Both the position numbers and the translations under genes were made by a program. A stretch of DNA of 28,010 nt from Betaproteobacteria bacterium (GTDB lineage: Bacteria > Pseudomonadota > Gammaproteobacteria > Burkholderiales > SG8-39), in contig QYQC01000158.1 in the NCBI GenBank assembly GCA_007280315.1, forward strand, positions 1 through 28,010, in the 5' to 3' direction. Each line of letters starts with the position of its first letter. Position 1 is the stretch's first letter. The notes under the pieces were generated by a model. That model worked only from the letters and a program-made list of their open reading frames with translations, did no database searches and was not told the DNA's origin. Positions 1-6,129 of the stretch are shown piece by piece.

Positions 1-346
1 CCACTGCCATGCTCTTGGCGTACAGGCGCGCGATCTTGATCGCGGCCTCGTTTGCCTCGCAGCCGGAATTACAGAAAAAAACCTTGTCCATGCCGCTGAT
101 CGCGGCGAGTTTGTCGGCAAGATTTTCCTGCTCGGTAATCTGATAGATGTTGGACGCGTGAATCAGCCTGCCGGCCTGCGAGGTGAGCGTTTGCACCAGC
201 TTCGGATGGGCGTGGCCGAGCGTGTTTACGGCAATGCCGCCGAGGGCGTCCAGATAGCGCTTCCCTTGCGCATCCCACAGCCACACGCCCTCGCCGTGGG
301 TGAACGCCACCGGCAGCCTGGCATAAGTGTTCATCACGTGAGACAT
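1..346 (-). CDS. argD: Acetylornithine aminotransferase, N-terminal part (cut by window edge)
   Basis: PLP-dependent class III aminotransferase that converts N-acetylglutamate semialdehyde to N-acetylornithine in arginine biosynthesis (cytoplasm). Only about 115 N-terminal residues lie in the window; the gene runs off its left edge. The fragment shows the family opening (MNTYARLPVAF, GEGVWLWD, GKRYLDALGGIAVNTLGH) and the phosphate-binding region VFFCNSGCEANEAAIKIAR. I chose the ATG at 346 because AGGAA lies 6 nt upstream; ATGs at 352 and 334 are in frame. A strong 10-bp inverted repeat lies just upstream (371-392). The PLP lysine is outside the window. ArgD is more likely than a related omega-aminotransferase, from the fit of the N-terminus. 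Confidence 0.9.
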   Translation of the reverse strand, partial: MSHVMNTYARLPVAFTHGEGVWLWDAQGKRYLDALGGIAVNTLGHAHPKLVQTLTSQAGRLIHASNIYQITEQENLADKLAAISGMDKVFFCNSGCEANEAAIKIARLYAKSMAV

Positions 347-370
347 CAACATTTCCTAATGCAAAACGAA

Positions 371-392
371 CACGGCGGCAGTTGCCGCCGTG
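371..392 (-). terminator. Perfect 10-bp inverted repeat in front of argD
   Basis: CACGGCGGCA and TGCCGCCGTG are perfect reverse complements separated by only GT. Read on the minus strand, the stem is followed by TTCGTTTTGC, a short interrupted T-rich tail. It could terminate transcription from the small gene at 487-684 or be a leader hairpin of argD. A CATAAT -10-like hexamer (minus strand, 416-411) would start a transcript about 12 nt upstream of it. Confidence 0.45.
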
Positions 393-486
393 TGCACTTC
401 ATTCACCGCAATTATGTTAGCACACTGCCACAGTCACCGGCGCAGCGCCAGCGCGCTGGACAAGCTTGATAGTCGCGGGTCGCCGG

Positions 487-684
487 CTACCGTGCCGCAG
501 CCATTTCGGTGCTGTTGCCGGGTTTGTGCACTACGCACTGCAGTATTTTGCAATGCTGGTACATCTGCCGCAGCTTGCGCTCGGCGTCGACTTCATCCTT
601 GCCATGTATCAACAGGTTATCCACAATCAATCCGCTGCGCGTGCGGATGCGAAACCCATATTTTACAATCGCCGAAGACGCCAT
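487..684 (-). CDS. Small conserved-looking hypothetical protein (65 aa)
   Basis: I do not recognise a named family. The 65-aa product starts MASSAIVKYGFRIRTRSG and reads as a compact beta-alpha-beta fold: a basic strand pair (YGFRIRTRSGLIVDNLLIHG), a charged helix (DEVDAERKLRQMYQHC), then ILQCVVHKPGN. Two cysteines lie near the end. The start at 684 is supported by GGGAGG 4 nt upstream; longer in-frame starts have no such site. A plausible sigma70 promoter (TTGCGT, 17 bp, TATGCT) lies at 720-748. It stands alone between rpsT and argD. A possible decayed relative of its C-terminus lies at 10455-10575. Existence as a gene is fairly likely; function is unknown. Confidence 0.65.
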   Translation of the reverse strand: MASSAIVKYGFRIRTRSGLIVDNLLIHGKDEVDAERKLRQMYQHCKILQCVVHKPGNSTEMAAAR

Positions 685-719
685 AAACCCTCCCGCTTTC
701 AAGCGCTTAGGGAGTAAAT

Positions 720-748
720 AGCATACGCTCTCGACCAATTCAACGCAA
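720..748 (-). promoter_or_regulatory. Candidate sigma70 promoter for the 65-aa gene
   Basis: On the minus strand, TTGCGT (748-743) and TATGCT (725-720) are separated by exactly 17 bp and lie about 36 nt upstream of the ATG at 684. The architecture matches the rpsT promoter, which also uses TTGCGT with a 17-bp spacer. The -10 matches consensus at 4 of 6 positions. Confidence 0.4.
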
Positions 749-843
749 ATTTATGTTCTAACGGTATTTTTACTCAACCGATGCTGTATTTTCGATGAGT
801 TTGTGCGCTGGTTGAGCCGCTGACGGCTTTCGCGGGAAAGCAT

Positions 844-873
844 AAAACAAAACGGCCGGCATTAAGCCGACCG
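844..873 (-). terminator. Rho-independent terminator of rpsT
   Basis: On the minus strand, CGGTCGGC, loop TTAAT and GCCGGCCG form an 8-bp stem with one G-U pair, followed by TTTTGTTTT. It begins 27 nt after the rpsT stop codon. This is a classical intrinsic terminator with a good U-tract. Confidence 0.8.
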
Positions 874-900
874 CATTGATTTCCGAATCGGACGCCAGGC

Positions 901-1164
901 TCAGGCCATCGCCTTGATCGCCGCGGACAGGCGGCTCTTATGGCGCGCTGCCTTGTTCTTGTGAATGATCTTTTTGTCGGCGATACGGTCGACAATGCTC
1001 GAGGAGCGGCTTAGCGCCTGTTTCGCAACGTCCTTGTCGCCAGCGGTGATCGCTTTGTTCACGTCCTTGATCGCCGAGCGCAGCGTGGAGCGCAAACCGG
1101 AGTTGTGGCGCCGCTGTTTTTCTGATTGGCGGGAACGCTTGCGCGCCGAATCTGTGTTGGCCAT
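901..1164 (-). CDS. rpsT: 30S ribosomal protein S20
   Basis: S20 binds 16S rRNA early in assembly of the 30S subunit. The 87-aa product has the usual family length, is strongly basic and alpha-helical, and carries the family signatures MANTDSARKRSRQSEKQRRHN near the N-terminus, the central SAIKDV segment and KIIHKNKAARHKSRL near the C-terminus. The ATG at 1164 was chosen because it gives the standard MANT start; an upstream in-frame start at 1203 would add a non-conserved 13-residue extension and would lie on the promoter's -10. It is monocistronic, with its own promoter (1199-1227) and terminator (844-873), and divergent from murJ, as is common in proteobacteria. Confidence 0.97.
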   Translation of the reverse strand: MANTDSARKRSRQSEKQRRHNSGLRSTLRSAIKDVNKAITAGDKDVAKQALSRSSSIVDRIADKKIIHKNKAARHKSRLSAAIKAMA

Positions 1165-1198
1165 ATCGAAGCCCGAGTAAGGTGCAAGAAAGGGCGCA

Positions 1199-1227
1199 AT
1201 CATACTGATTTAGTCCCTGTTACGCAA
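1199..1227 (-). promoter_or_regulatory. sigma70 promoter of rpsT
   Basis: On the minus strand, TTGCGT (1227-1222) and TATGAT (1204-1199) have a 17-bp spacer. The -10 matches consensus at 5 of 6 positions. Transcription would start near 1192, giving a leader of about 28 nt before the rpsT ATG. Confidence 0.7.
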
Positions 1228-1289
1228 GCGCATTCTGGTTGCGGCATTACGCGCCGCGTGTATTGGTCTCCACTGAAACTTCGATTTCG

Positions 1290-1295
1290 TATAAT
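1290..1295 (+). promoter_or_regulatory. -10 element of murJ, predicting a leaderless transcript
   Basis: A perfect TATAAT ends 7 nt before the A of the murJ ATG at 1302, so the expected transcription start is the start codon itself. No good -35 hexamer is present at 15-18 bp, and no Shine-Dalgarno sequence precedes the ATG. Confidence 0.5.
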
Positions 1296-1301
1296 CGGGC
1301 C

Positions 1302-2840
1302 ATGAATCTACTGCGCGCGCTCGCCACGGTCAGCAGCATGACGCTGGTGTCGCGCATCCTCGGTTTCGTGCGCGACGCGGTGATCGCGCGCCTGTTCGGC
1401 GCCGGGCTTGCCACGGATGCCTTTTTCGTCGCGTTTCGCATTCCCAACCTGCTGCGGCGACTATTCGCCGAAGGTGCGTTTTCCCAGGCTTTCGTGCCGA
1501 TTCTGGCGGAGTACCGCACCCGAAACGGTGAGGGCGAAACGCGCCTGCTTGTAGATCGTGTCGCCACGGCGCTCTCGCTTGCCGTTGTCGTAGTCAGTAT
1601 CCTCGGCATTGTCGCGGCGCCATGGATCATCTACGTCAGTGCGCCCGGATTTTCCAGCACACCGGAAAAATTCGAGCTTACGGTGGCGATGCTGCGCATC
1701 ACCTTTCCCTATCTGCTGTTCATCTCGCTGGTCTCGCTTGCCGGCGGGATACTCAATACCTGGAGCCGCTTCGCCGTGCCGGCGTTCACGCCGACGCTGC
1801 TCAACCTGAGTTTCATCTTGTGCGCGCTCGTATTTGCTCCCTATTTCCAGCCGCCGGTGATGGTGCTGGCCTGGGCCGTACTGGTAGGCGGCGCGCTGCA
1901 ACTGGCGCTGCAACTGCCCTATCTGGCGAAGATCGGCATGCTGCCACGCCTGCGCGCGGATTTTTGGTACCCCGGGGTGAAGCGCGTCCTCAAGCTCATG
2001 GGGCCGGCGGTGTTTGGCGTTTCCATTGCCCAGGTGTCGCTGCTGATCAACACCATATTCGCTTCATTTCTCGCCAACGGCAGCGTGTCCTGGCTCTACT
2101 ACGCCGACCGGCTGATGGAATTCCCCACGGGAATGCTGGGGGTGGCGCTCGGCACGATCCTGCTGCCGAGCCTGTCCAAATATCATTCGAATGACGCGAC
2201 CGAACAGTTCAGCCGCCTGCTCGATTGGGGACTGCGCCTGACGCTGCTACTGGCGCTGCCGGCCGCGGTGGCGCTGGCACTGCTGGCGGTGCCGCTGATC
2301 AGCACGCTGTTTCACTACGGTCAGTTCAGCGTCGAGGATGTGTGGATGACGCGCCAGGCGCTGGTCGCCTACAGCATCGGACTCGTAGGCTTGATTTTGG
2401 TGAAAGTTCTGGCGCCGGGGTTCTACGCGCGCCAGAACATCCGCACGCCCGTAAGGATCGCAGTTATTACGCTGGTAGTGACACAGTTGATGAACCTCGC
2501 CCTGATCGGTCCGCTCAAGCACGCGGGTCTGGCGCTGGCAATCGGCCTGGGGGCGTGTCTCAACGCCGGTCTGCTCTTCTATAAGCTGCGCCAGATGCGC
2601 ATCTATCAGCCGCAACCCGAGTGGGCGCGGTTCAGCATCAAACTGGCGCTGGCGCTGCTGGTGATGGCGGCGGTGTTATGGGGCGCAATCGGCAGCGAGA
2701 CGTGGTGGCTGCAGGCTGCGTGGCAACAGCGCGTGACAGGTCTGGTTGGGTTAGTCTGCCTGGGTGCGACCGTCTACTTTGCGACGTTGTGGCTGGCTGG
2801 TTTTCGCATCAGGGATTTTTCGCGGCGTTCCGCCGAATAA
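1302..2840 (+). CDS. murJ: Lipid II flippase MurJ
   Basis: MurJ (formerly MviN) is a 14-helix MOP-superfamily inner-membrane protein that flips lipid II across the membrane for peptidoglycan synthesis. The 512-aa product has normal length and is hydrophobic throughout. Residues known to be essential in E. coli MurJ appear at the same numbers: R18 and R24 (in SRILGFVRD), D39, R52 (IPNLLRR) and R270 (YYADRLMEFPTG). The start at 1302 gives the conserved MNLLRALATVSSM opening; a longer in-frame reading from 1239 adds a non-conserved stretch across the promoter. There is no Shine-Dalgarno, but a TATAAT sits 7 nt upstream. It is divergent from rpsT. The next gene begins 107 nt downstream. Confidence 0.96.
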   Translation: MNLLRALATVSSMTLVSRILGFVRDAVIARLFGAGLATDAFFVAFRIPNLLRRLFAEGAFSQAFVPILAEYRTRNGEGETRLLVDRVATALSLAVVVVSILGIVAAPWIIYVSAPGFSSTPEKFELTVAMLRITFPYLLFISLVSLAGGILNTWSRFAVPAFTPTLLNLSFILCALVFAPYFQPPVMVLAWAVLVGGALQLALQLPYLAKIGMLPRLRADFWYPGVKRVLKLMGPAVFGVSIAQVSLLINTIFASFLANGSVSWLYYADRLMEFPTGMLGVALGTILLPSLSKYHSNDATEQFSRLLDWGLRLTLLLALPAAVALALLAVPLISTLFHYGQFSVEDVWMTRQALVAYSIGLVGLILVKVLAPGFYARQNIRTPVRIAVITLVVTQLMNLALIGPLKHAGLALAIGLGACLNAGLLFYKLRQMRIYQPQPEWARFSIKLALALLVMAAVLWGAIGSETWWLQAAWQQRVTGLVGLVCLGATVYFATLWLAGFRIRDFSRRSAE

Positions 2841-2947
2841 TGCGCAGCGACCAATTCGGAATTGCCAAAATGGCCTCTGATCCGGGAGGGCGTGTGTGGG
2901 GATATTCGCTCATCCCGTAATAGATTTCTGACTGTTCGGTGTAGCCA

Positions 2948-3787
2948 ATGCAGCCACAACACCGCCTGGAACGATTTTCCGCGTTACTGTGCCGGGAGGA
3001 TTTTGACCTCGCCGAGGCCTGTCTGTTGATCGCACAGGACGCTTATCCGGATCTGGATATTGCGCATTACCTCGAGCGCATCGATGCGCTCGCCGCGACC
3101 GTGGGGAGCCGCGTTGCCGGCGATGCTTTCGCCAAACAGAAGGTAGTGGCGCTGAACCGGTACCTGTTCAACGAGCTCAATTTCCGCGGTAACGACGGCG
3201 ATTATTACGACCCGCGCAACAGCTATCTCAATGAGGTGCTGGAGCGGCGTACCGGCATCCCGATCACGCTGTCGATTCTGTATATGGAAATCGGCCGGCG
3301 TCTGGGGCTGCGTTTTCAGGGCGTTTCCCTTCCCGGGCATTTTCTTGTCAAGCTGCGCGTGAGCGGCGCTCAGCTGGTGCTCGATCCTTTCTGCGGCGGC
3401 GAGGCGCAATCGGAATCCGAGCTGCGTGCGCGTCTGGCGCAGGTACTGCCGCAGCGCGAAGCCGAAACGCTGCCGCTGTCGCAGATTCTGCAGGCGGCGA
3501 AGCCGCGACAGATTCTGGCGCGTCTGCTGCGCAACCTCAAAGGCATTTACCTGCAGTCGGAGGCGGCGCAGGATACACTGGCGGTGATGCAGCGTATGGT
3601 GATGGTGGTGCCGCAATCGGCCGAGGAGGTGCGCGACCGGGGCCTCGCCTATTGCAGGCTGGACTGCTTCCGCGCGGCGCTTGCCGACCTGCAGGACTAT
3701 CTCGAACGGCGTCCGGGCGCCCCGGACGCGGATGAGATCCGCAGCAGGGCCGACGCGCTGCGGATCGAGTGTGCGCGGCTGAACTAA
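2948..3787 (+). CDS. SirB1-family transglutaminase-like/TPR protein
   Basis: This 279-aa protein belongs to the SirB1 family (Transglut_core2 domain followed by TPR-like helices). The core segment contains YYDPRNSYLNEVLERRTGIP, then ITLSILYMEIGRRLGL and the hallmark GVSLPGHFLVK, where the conserved His sits; a C-terminal helical part runs from about residue 195 to 275. Relatives occur widely in proteobacteria and are often annotated as hypothetical or as a regulator of invasion genes, but no biochemical activity is firmly known to me. The ATG at 2948 has only a weak ribosome binding site. A 32-codon mini-ORF starts 1 nt after its stop and leads into the Shine-Dalgarno of the next gene. Confidence 0.85.
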   Translation: MQPQHRLERFSALLCREDFDLAEACLLIAQDAYPDLDIAHYLERIDALAATVGSRVAGDAFAKQKVVALNRYLFNELNFRGNDGDYYDPRNSYLNEVLERRTGIPITLSILYMEIGRRLGLRFQGVSLPGHFLVKLRVSGAQLVLDPFCGGEAQSESELRARLAQVLPQREAETLPLSQILQAAKPRQILARLLRNLKGIYLQSEAAQDTLAVMQRMVMVVPQSAEEVRDRGLAYCRLDCFRAALADLQDYLERRPGAPDADEIRSRADALRIECARLN

Positions 3788-3890
3788 TATGCGCGCGTCG
3801 AATCCAAACGGTGCGAAGAAAATTGCCATCAGCGTCCGTCATCCCATTTCGGTATTTGCATTGAAATCAACCCTGGGCAGGAGGTAGACC

Positions 3891-4517
3891 ATGAAACTTG
3901 AAAGTTCGAATTTCCGCGACAATCAGCGCATTCCGGGCGCCTTTGCGTTTGCGGTGCCGCATGCCACCGATCACATCGCGCTGTCTGCCAACCGCAATCC
4001 GCAGCTCTCCTGGAGCGGCGCGCCCGTGGGTACGCAGTCTTTCGTATTGATCTGCCACGACGGCGACGTGCCGAGCAAAGGCGACGACGTGAACAAGGAA
4101 GGGCGCAGCATTCCTGCCAGCCTGCCGCGCGTGGATTTCTATCATTGGCTGCTGGTGGACATTCCATCAGGCATGAACTCGATCGCGGAAGCCGAATATT
4201 CCGACGGCATCAGTGCGCGCGGCAAACCGGGTCCGGAGGCGAAGCACGGCGCGCGCCAGGGGCTCAACGACTACACCGGGTGGTTTGCAGGCGATAAGGA
4301 CATGAGCGGCGACTATTTCGGCTACGATGGGCCCTGCCCGCCGTGGAACGACGACATCCTGCACCACTACGTGTTCACGTTATACGCGCTCGACTGCGCG
4401 CGCTGTCCGGTGAGCGGCGCATTCCCCGGCAGCGGCGTGCTGAAGGCGATCGACGGGCATGTGCTGGCCAAGGCCAGTCTCACCGGCACCTATACACTCA
4501 ATCCAAAACTGGTTTAG
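3891..4517 (+). CDS. YbhB/YbcL-type phosphatidylethanolamine-binding protein (PEBP)
   Basis: A 208-aa Raf-kinase-inhibitor-like (PEBP) protein. The ligand-pocket motifs are present: NPQLSWSGAP, then FVLICHDGDVP, VDFYHWLLVDIP, GYDGPCPPWND and HHYVFTLYALD. There is no signal peptide, so it should be cytoplasmic. It is longer than E. coli YbhB (158 aa), mainly through an insertion around residues 65-80 and about 120-145. The bacterial role is poorly defined. The start at 3891 is preceded by a strong AGGAGG, which also contains the last codons of a mini-ORF at 3789-3887. It is followed after 16 nt by dsbB, so the two are probably co-transcribed. Confidence 0.9.
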   Translation: MKLESSNFRDNQRIPGAFAFAVPHATDHIALSANRNPQLSWSGAPVGTQSFVLICHDGDVPSKGDDVNKEGRSIPASLPRVDFYHWLLVDIPSGMNSIAEAEYSDGISARGKPGPEAKHGARQGLNDYTGWFAGDKDMSGDYFGYDGPCPPWNDDILHHYVFTLYALDCARCPVSGAFPGSGVLKAIDGHVLAKASLTGTYTLNPKLV

Positions 4518-4533
4518 AAAAGGGAAAGGCTGC

Positions 4534-5079
4534 ATGATGAAATTCGAGTTGAGCCCGAGACGGGTATTCGCGGGGTTCGCTCTGATCGGTGTTGCTCTGC
4601 TGGCCGAAGCGCTGATCCTGCAGCACCTCAAAGGCGTGGCGCCGTGCCCGTTGTGCGTGATGCAGCGCACGGGTTTTCTGCTGATCGTGCTGATCGCCCT
4701 GGCAGGCGCCGTACACCAGCCGCGGTCACTGGGCGCCGCCGGCTACAGCGGAACCGTGGCGCTGGTCGCGCTGGCCGGCATGGCCGTTGCGATCCGCCAC
4801 GTGTGGGTGCTGTATCACCCGAAATTCGGCTGCGGCATCGATGTGCTGGAGCAATTCGTCAATGACCTGCCCACGGCCAAGCTGTTGCCGTGGCTGCTTC
4901 ATTCGAGTGGCGAATGCACCGCGCCGCATGAACCGATTTTCGGATTGCAGTTGCCCGAATGGTCGCTGGTCTGGTTCAGCCTGCTGTTTCTCGCCTCGAT
5001 TTATTACGCCTTTCAACGTCGGTCTGATGCGCGCGCCAGCACCGCTACCTTATCCGGAGGGGGCGGAAAGCCGCTATAA
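4534..5079 (+). CDS. dsbB: Disulfide bond formation protein DsbB
   Basis: Inner-membrane protein that reoxidises periplasmic DsbA and passes electrons to quinone. The 181-aa product has four predicted membrane spans and the two periplasmic cysteine pairs: C38-P-L-C41 in APCPLCVMQR, and C100 (FGCG) with C128 (SGEC). R45 follows the first pair as in other DsbB proteins. I chose the ATG at 4534 (MMKFELSPRR), preceded by GGGAAAGG; a second ATG directly follows at 4537. A longer in-frame reading from 4459 would lie inside the upstream gene. The tail after the last helix is Ser/Gly rich. Its stop overlaps a TATAAT that may drive ribF. Confidence 0.95.
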   Translation: MMKFELSPRRVFAGFALIGVALLAEALILQHLKGVAPCPLCVMQRTGFLLIVLIALAGAVHQPRSLGAAGYSGTVALVALAGMAVAIRHVWVLYHPKFGCGIDVLEQFVNDLPTAKLLPWLLHSSGECTAPHEPIFGLQLPEWSLVWFSLLFLASIYYAFQRRSDARASTATLSGGGGKPL

Positions 5080-5080
5080 T
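5075..5080 (+). promoter_or_regulatory. Candidate -10 box for the ribF operon
   Basis: A perfect TATAAT overlaps the dsbB stop codon and lies 35 nt upstream of the ribF ATG. No convincing -35 is present at 16-18 bp (TTATCC at 5050-5055 is 19 bp away), so strength and use are uncertain. Confidence 0.35.
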
Positions 5081-5114
5081 TCAGGATTTTAGCTTGTAGA
5101 GGCGAATTCTGAAC

Positions 5115-6050
5115 ATGCGCGTCAGGCGCACCATTTCCGCACAGCGCCAGTCGCCGACGGCAGTTACCATCGGCAACTTCGATGGCGTGCACCGCGGCCA
5201 CCAGGCGATGCTCACGCGTCTAAAGGAGCAGGCGCGTGCCCTCGGCCTGCGCGCCTGTGTGCTCACGTTCGAACCGCATCCGCTCGAATTCTTTGCGCCG
5301 CAGACGGCGCCGACCCGCCTCACCTCGCTGCGGGAAAAACTGGAGCTGCTGGCCGCCCATGGCATGGAGTACGTGCAGGTCAGCCGCTTCAACCGCGCCT
5401 ATGCCAGCCGCTCGCCGCAGGACTTCATCGAGCAGGTGCTGCTGGCGGGGCTGGGGATGCGCTGGCTGCTGATCGGCGACGACTTCCGTTTCGGCGCGCG
5501 CCGCGCCGGCGATTTCGCACTGCTGCGCGAGGCGTCCGGCCGGCACGGATTCGGCCTGGAGGCGATGCCCACGGTGGAGATGGAAGGCGTCCGGGTGTCG
5601 AGCTCGGCGGTGCGCGCGGCGCTGGCCGCGGGGCGGCTGGCTGAGGCCGAGGCACTGCTCGGCCGTCCATACAGCATCAGCGGCCGCGTGGTGCACGGCG
5701 ACAAGCTCGGACGCCAGATAGGTTTCCCCACGGCCAACGTGCAGCTGCGGCATAACCGGCCGCCTTTGTCGGGAATTTTCGCGGTGCGCACCCTCGACGG
5801 GGACGGGCACACCCGCTACGGTGCCGCAAGTCTGGGCCTGCGCCCGACGGTCGACGACAGTGGTCGCGCCAAGCTGGAGGTGCACTTGTTCGATTACGCC
5901 GGCGAACTCTATGGCCAGCATCTGCGCGTCGATTTTCTGCACAAAATACGCGACGAAGAGAAATTTCCAGACCTCGAATCGCTGCGGGTGCGAATCGCGC
6001 TGGATTGCGACATCGCGCGGGAGCTTCTCGACCTCAAGCAGAGCGCATGA
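5115..6050 (+). CDS. ribF: Bifunctional riboflavin kinase / FAD synthetase
   Basis: Cytoplasmic enzyme that phosphorylates riboflavin to FMN and adenylylates FMN to FAD. The 311-aa product has the usual length and two domains. The N-terminal nucleotidyltransferase has GNFDGVHRGH at residues 20-29, TFEPHP, GDDFRFG, and SSSAVR at the domain end. The C-terminal flavokinase has GDKLGRQIGFPTANV from about residue 195, with LPSGIFAV-like PPLSGIFAV after it. The start at 5115 is supported by an AGAGG about 10 nt upstream and by length. It stands first in the ribF-ileS-lspA-ispH group, a conserved proteobacterial gene order; ileS starts 79 nt downstream. Confidence 0.96.
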   Translation: MRVRRTISAQRQSPTAVTIGNFDGVHRGHQAMLTRLKEQARALGLRACVLTFEPHPLEFFAPQTAPTRLTSLREKLELLAAHGMEYVQVSRFNRAYASRSPQDFIEQVLLAGLGMRWLLIGDDFRFGARRAGDFALLREASGRHGFGLEAMPTVEMEGVRVSSSAVRAALAAGRLAEAEALLGRPYSISGRVVHGDKLGRQIGFPTANVQLRHNRPPLSGIFAVRTLDGDGHTRYGAASLGLRPTVDDSGRAKLEVHLFDYAGELYGQHLRVDFLHKIRDEEKFPDLESLRVRIALDCDIARELLDLKQSA

Positions 6051-6129
6051 CGGGGCAACCGGCGGCCGCAATTGCGCGCAGCACCATGTCTGAAACCCAT
6101 CCAACCAATTGAACCTTTCGAAACGAAAA

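Noticed and set aside
815..828. Stem AGCCG-CTGA-CGGCT downstream of rpsT
   Set aside because: Only 5 bp with no T-tract; the adjacent 844-873 hairpin is the convincing terminator.
5220..6104. Long antisense open frames over ribF, and similar ones over ileS, pilY1 and the M20 gene
   Set aside because: GC-rich third codon positions keep the opposite strand open; the translations are His/Arg/Ala-rich with no recognisable motifs and no ribosome binding sites.
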